The notes beneath the pieces are model-generated. The model had not been told where the DNA came from and did no database searches. It was given only the letters and a program-made list of their open reading frames with translations. This document shows, piece by piece, positions 14,934-15,072 of a stretch of 15,072 bases of DNA. Each line of letters starts with the position of its first letter. Position 1 is the first letter of the stretch. The stretch comes from Alphaproteobacteria bacterium (lineage in GTDB: Bacteria; Pseudomonadota; Alphaproteobacteria; Acetobacterales; Acetobacteraceae): NCBI GenBank assembly GCA_026225015.1, contig JAMFRY010000202.1, forward strand, positions 1-15,072, given 5' to 3'. A program made the position numbers and the translations under genes.

Positions 14934-15072
14934 CTACTCCGCCGCCTGTGCCAACGGCGAGGTCTGATGGTCGATGGCGCGGGAGTGGACCAGCGGACGG
15001 AAGGCGCGCATCAGACCCTGGATGGGCCAGGACGAGGCTTCGCCAAACGGGCAGATCGTGTGCCCCGCCACC
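14934..15072 (-). CDS. nuoF: NADH-quinone oxidoreductase subunit F, C-terminal end only
   Basis: Only the last 45 codons and the TAG stop of NuoF, the NADH- and FMN-binding subunit of complex I, lie in the window; the rest is off the right edge. My direct translation reads AGHTICPFGEASSWPIQGLM, which matches the family's HTICALGDAAAWP segment. That segment supplies the last cysteine of the N3 4Fe-4S cluster. A basic, variable tail ending AQAAE follows. The stop is 3 nt before nuoG, so the two genes are translated from the same message. The identity is clear from this motif and the position directly ahead of nuoG. Confidence 0.93.
   Translation of the reverse strand, partial: VAGHTICPFGEASSWPIQGLMRAFRPLVHSRAIDHQTSPLAQAAE

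Noticed and set aside
1..15072. A previously undescribed multi-gene system
   Set aside because: All nine nuo genes, birA, coaX and rnj are recognised housekeeping genes in a known order, and the remaining two genes belong to common families. Only the spacers and the acyltransferase-cytochrome pairing are out of the ordinary.

Overview
This window comes from a high-GC alphaproteobacterium, most likely of the family Acetobacteraceae (Acidocella/Acidiphilium-like). That placement rests on gene content, gene order and sequence style read by eye; no database search was possible. Every gene I can support lies on the minus strand, so the window reads right to left.

The right two thirds (about 15072 down to 5512) is the distal half of the operon for proton-pumping NADH:quinone oxidoreductase (respiratory complex I, NDH-1). 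It holds the C-terminal end of nuoF, then complete nuoG, H, I, J, K, L, M and N. The genes are packed with 1 to 4 nt overlaps (TAATG or ATGA junctions) or gaps of 1 to 30 nt, so they are almost certainly one transcript with translational coupling. All eight complete subunits are intact. The iron-sulfur cysteines of NuoG and NuoI and the buried Lys/Glu residues of the antiporter-like subunits NuoL, M and N are present.

Next come birA (biotin-protein ligase without the DNA-binding domain), coaX (type III pantothenate kinase) and rnj (ribonuclease J). This tail behind nuoN is a recurrent alphaproteobacterial arrangement. It joins housekeeping cofactor and RNA-decay genes to the respiratory operon.

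Two non-coding stretches stand out. The 235 nt between coaX and rnj (3694-3928) is filled with inverted repeats, homopolymer tracts and a 10-bp direct repeat; it resembles a mobile or mosaic intergenic repeat and supplies the rnj leader. The 277 nt downstream of rnj (1734-2010) has a sharp drop in GC (58 of 150 bases, about 39 %, over 1861-2010), a candidate promoter and two strong hairpins. Beyond it the usual gene order appears broken: a membrane acyltransferase (acyltransferase-3/OafA type) is followed after 1 nt by a membrane-anchored class I cytochrome c that runs off the left edge.

I found no RNA gene, CRISPR array, prophage, transposase gene, or convincing new multi-gene system. The items worth a second look are the repeat-rich rnj leader, the structured acyltransferase leader, and the coupling of an acyltransferase to a cytochrome c.
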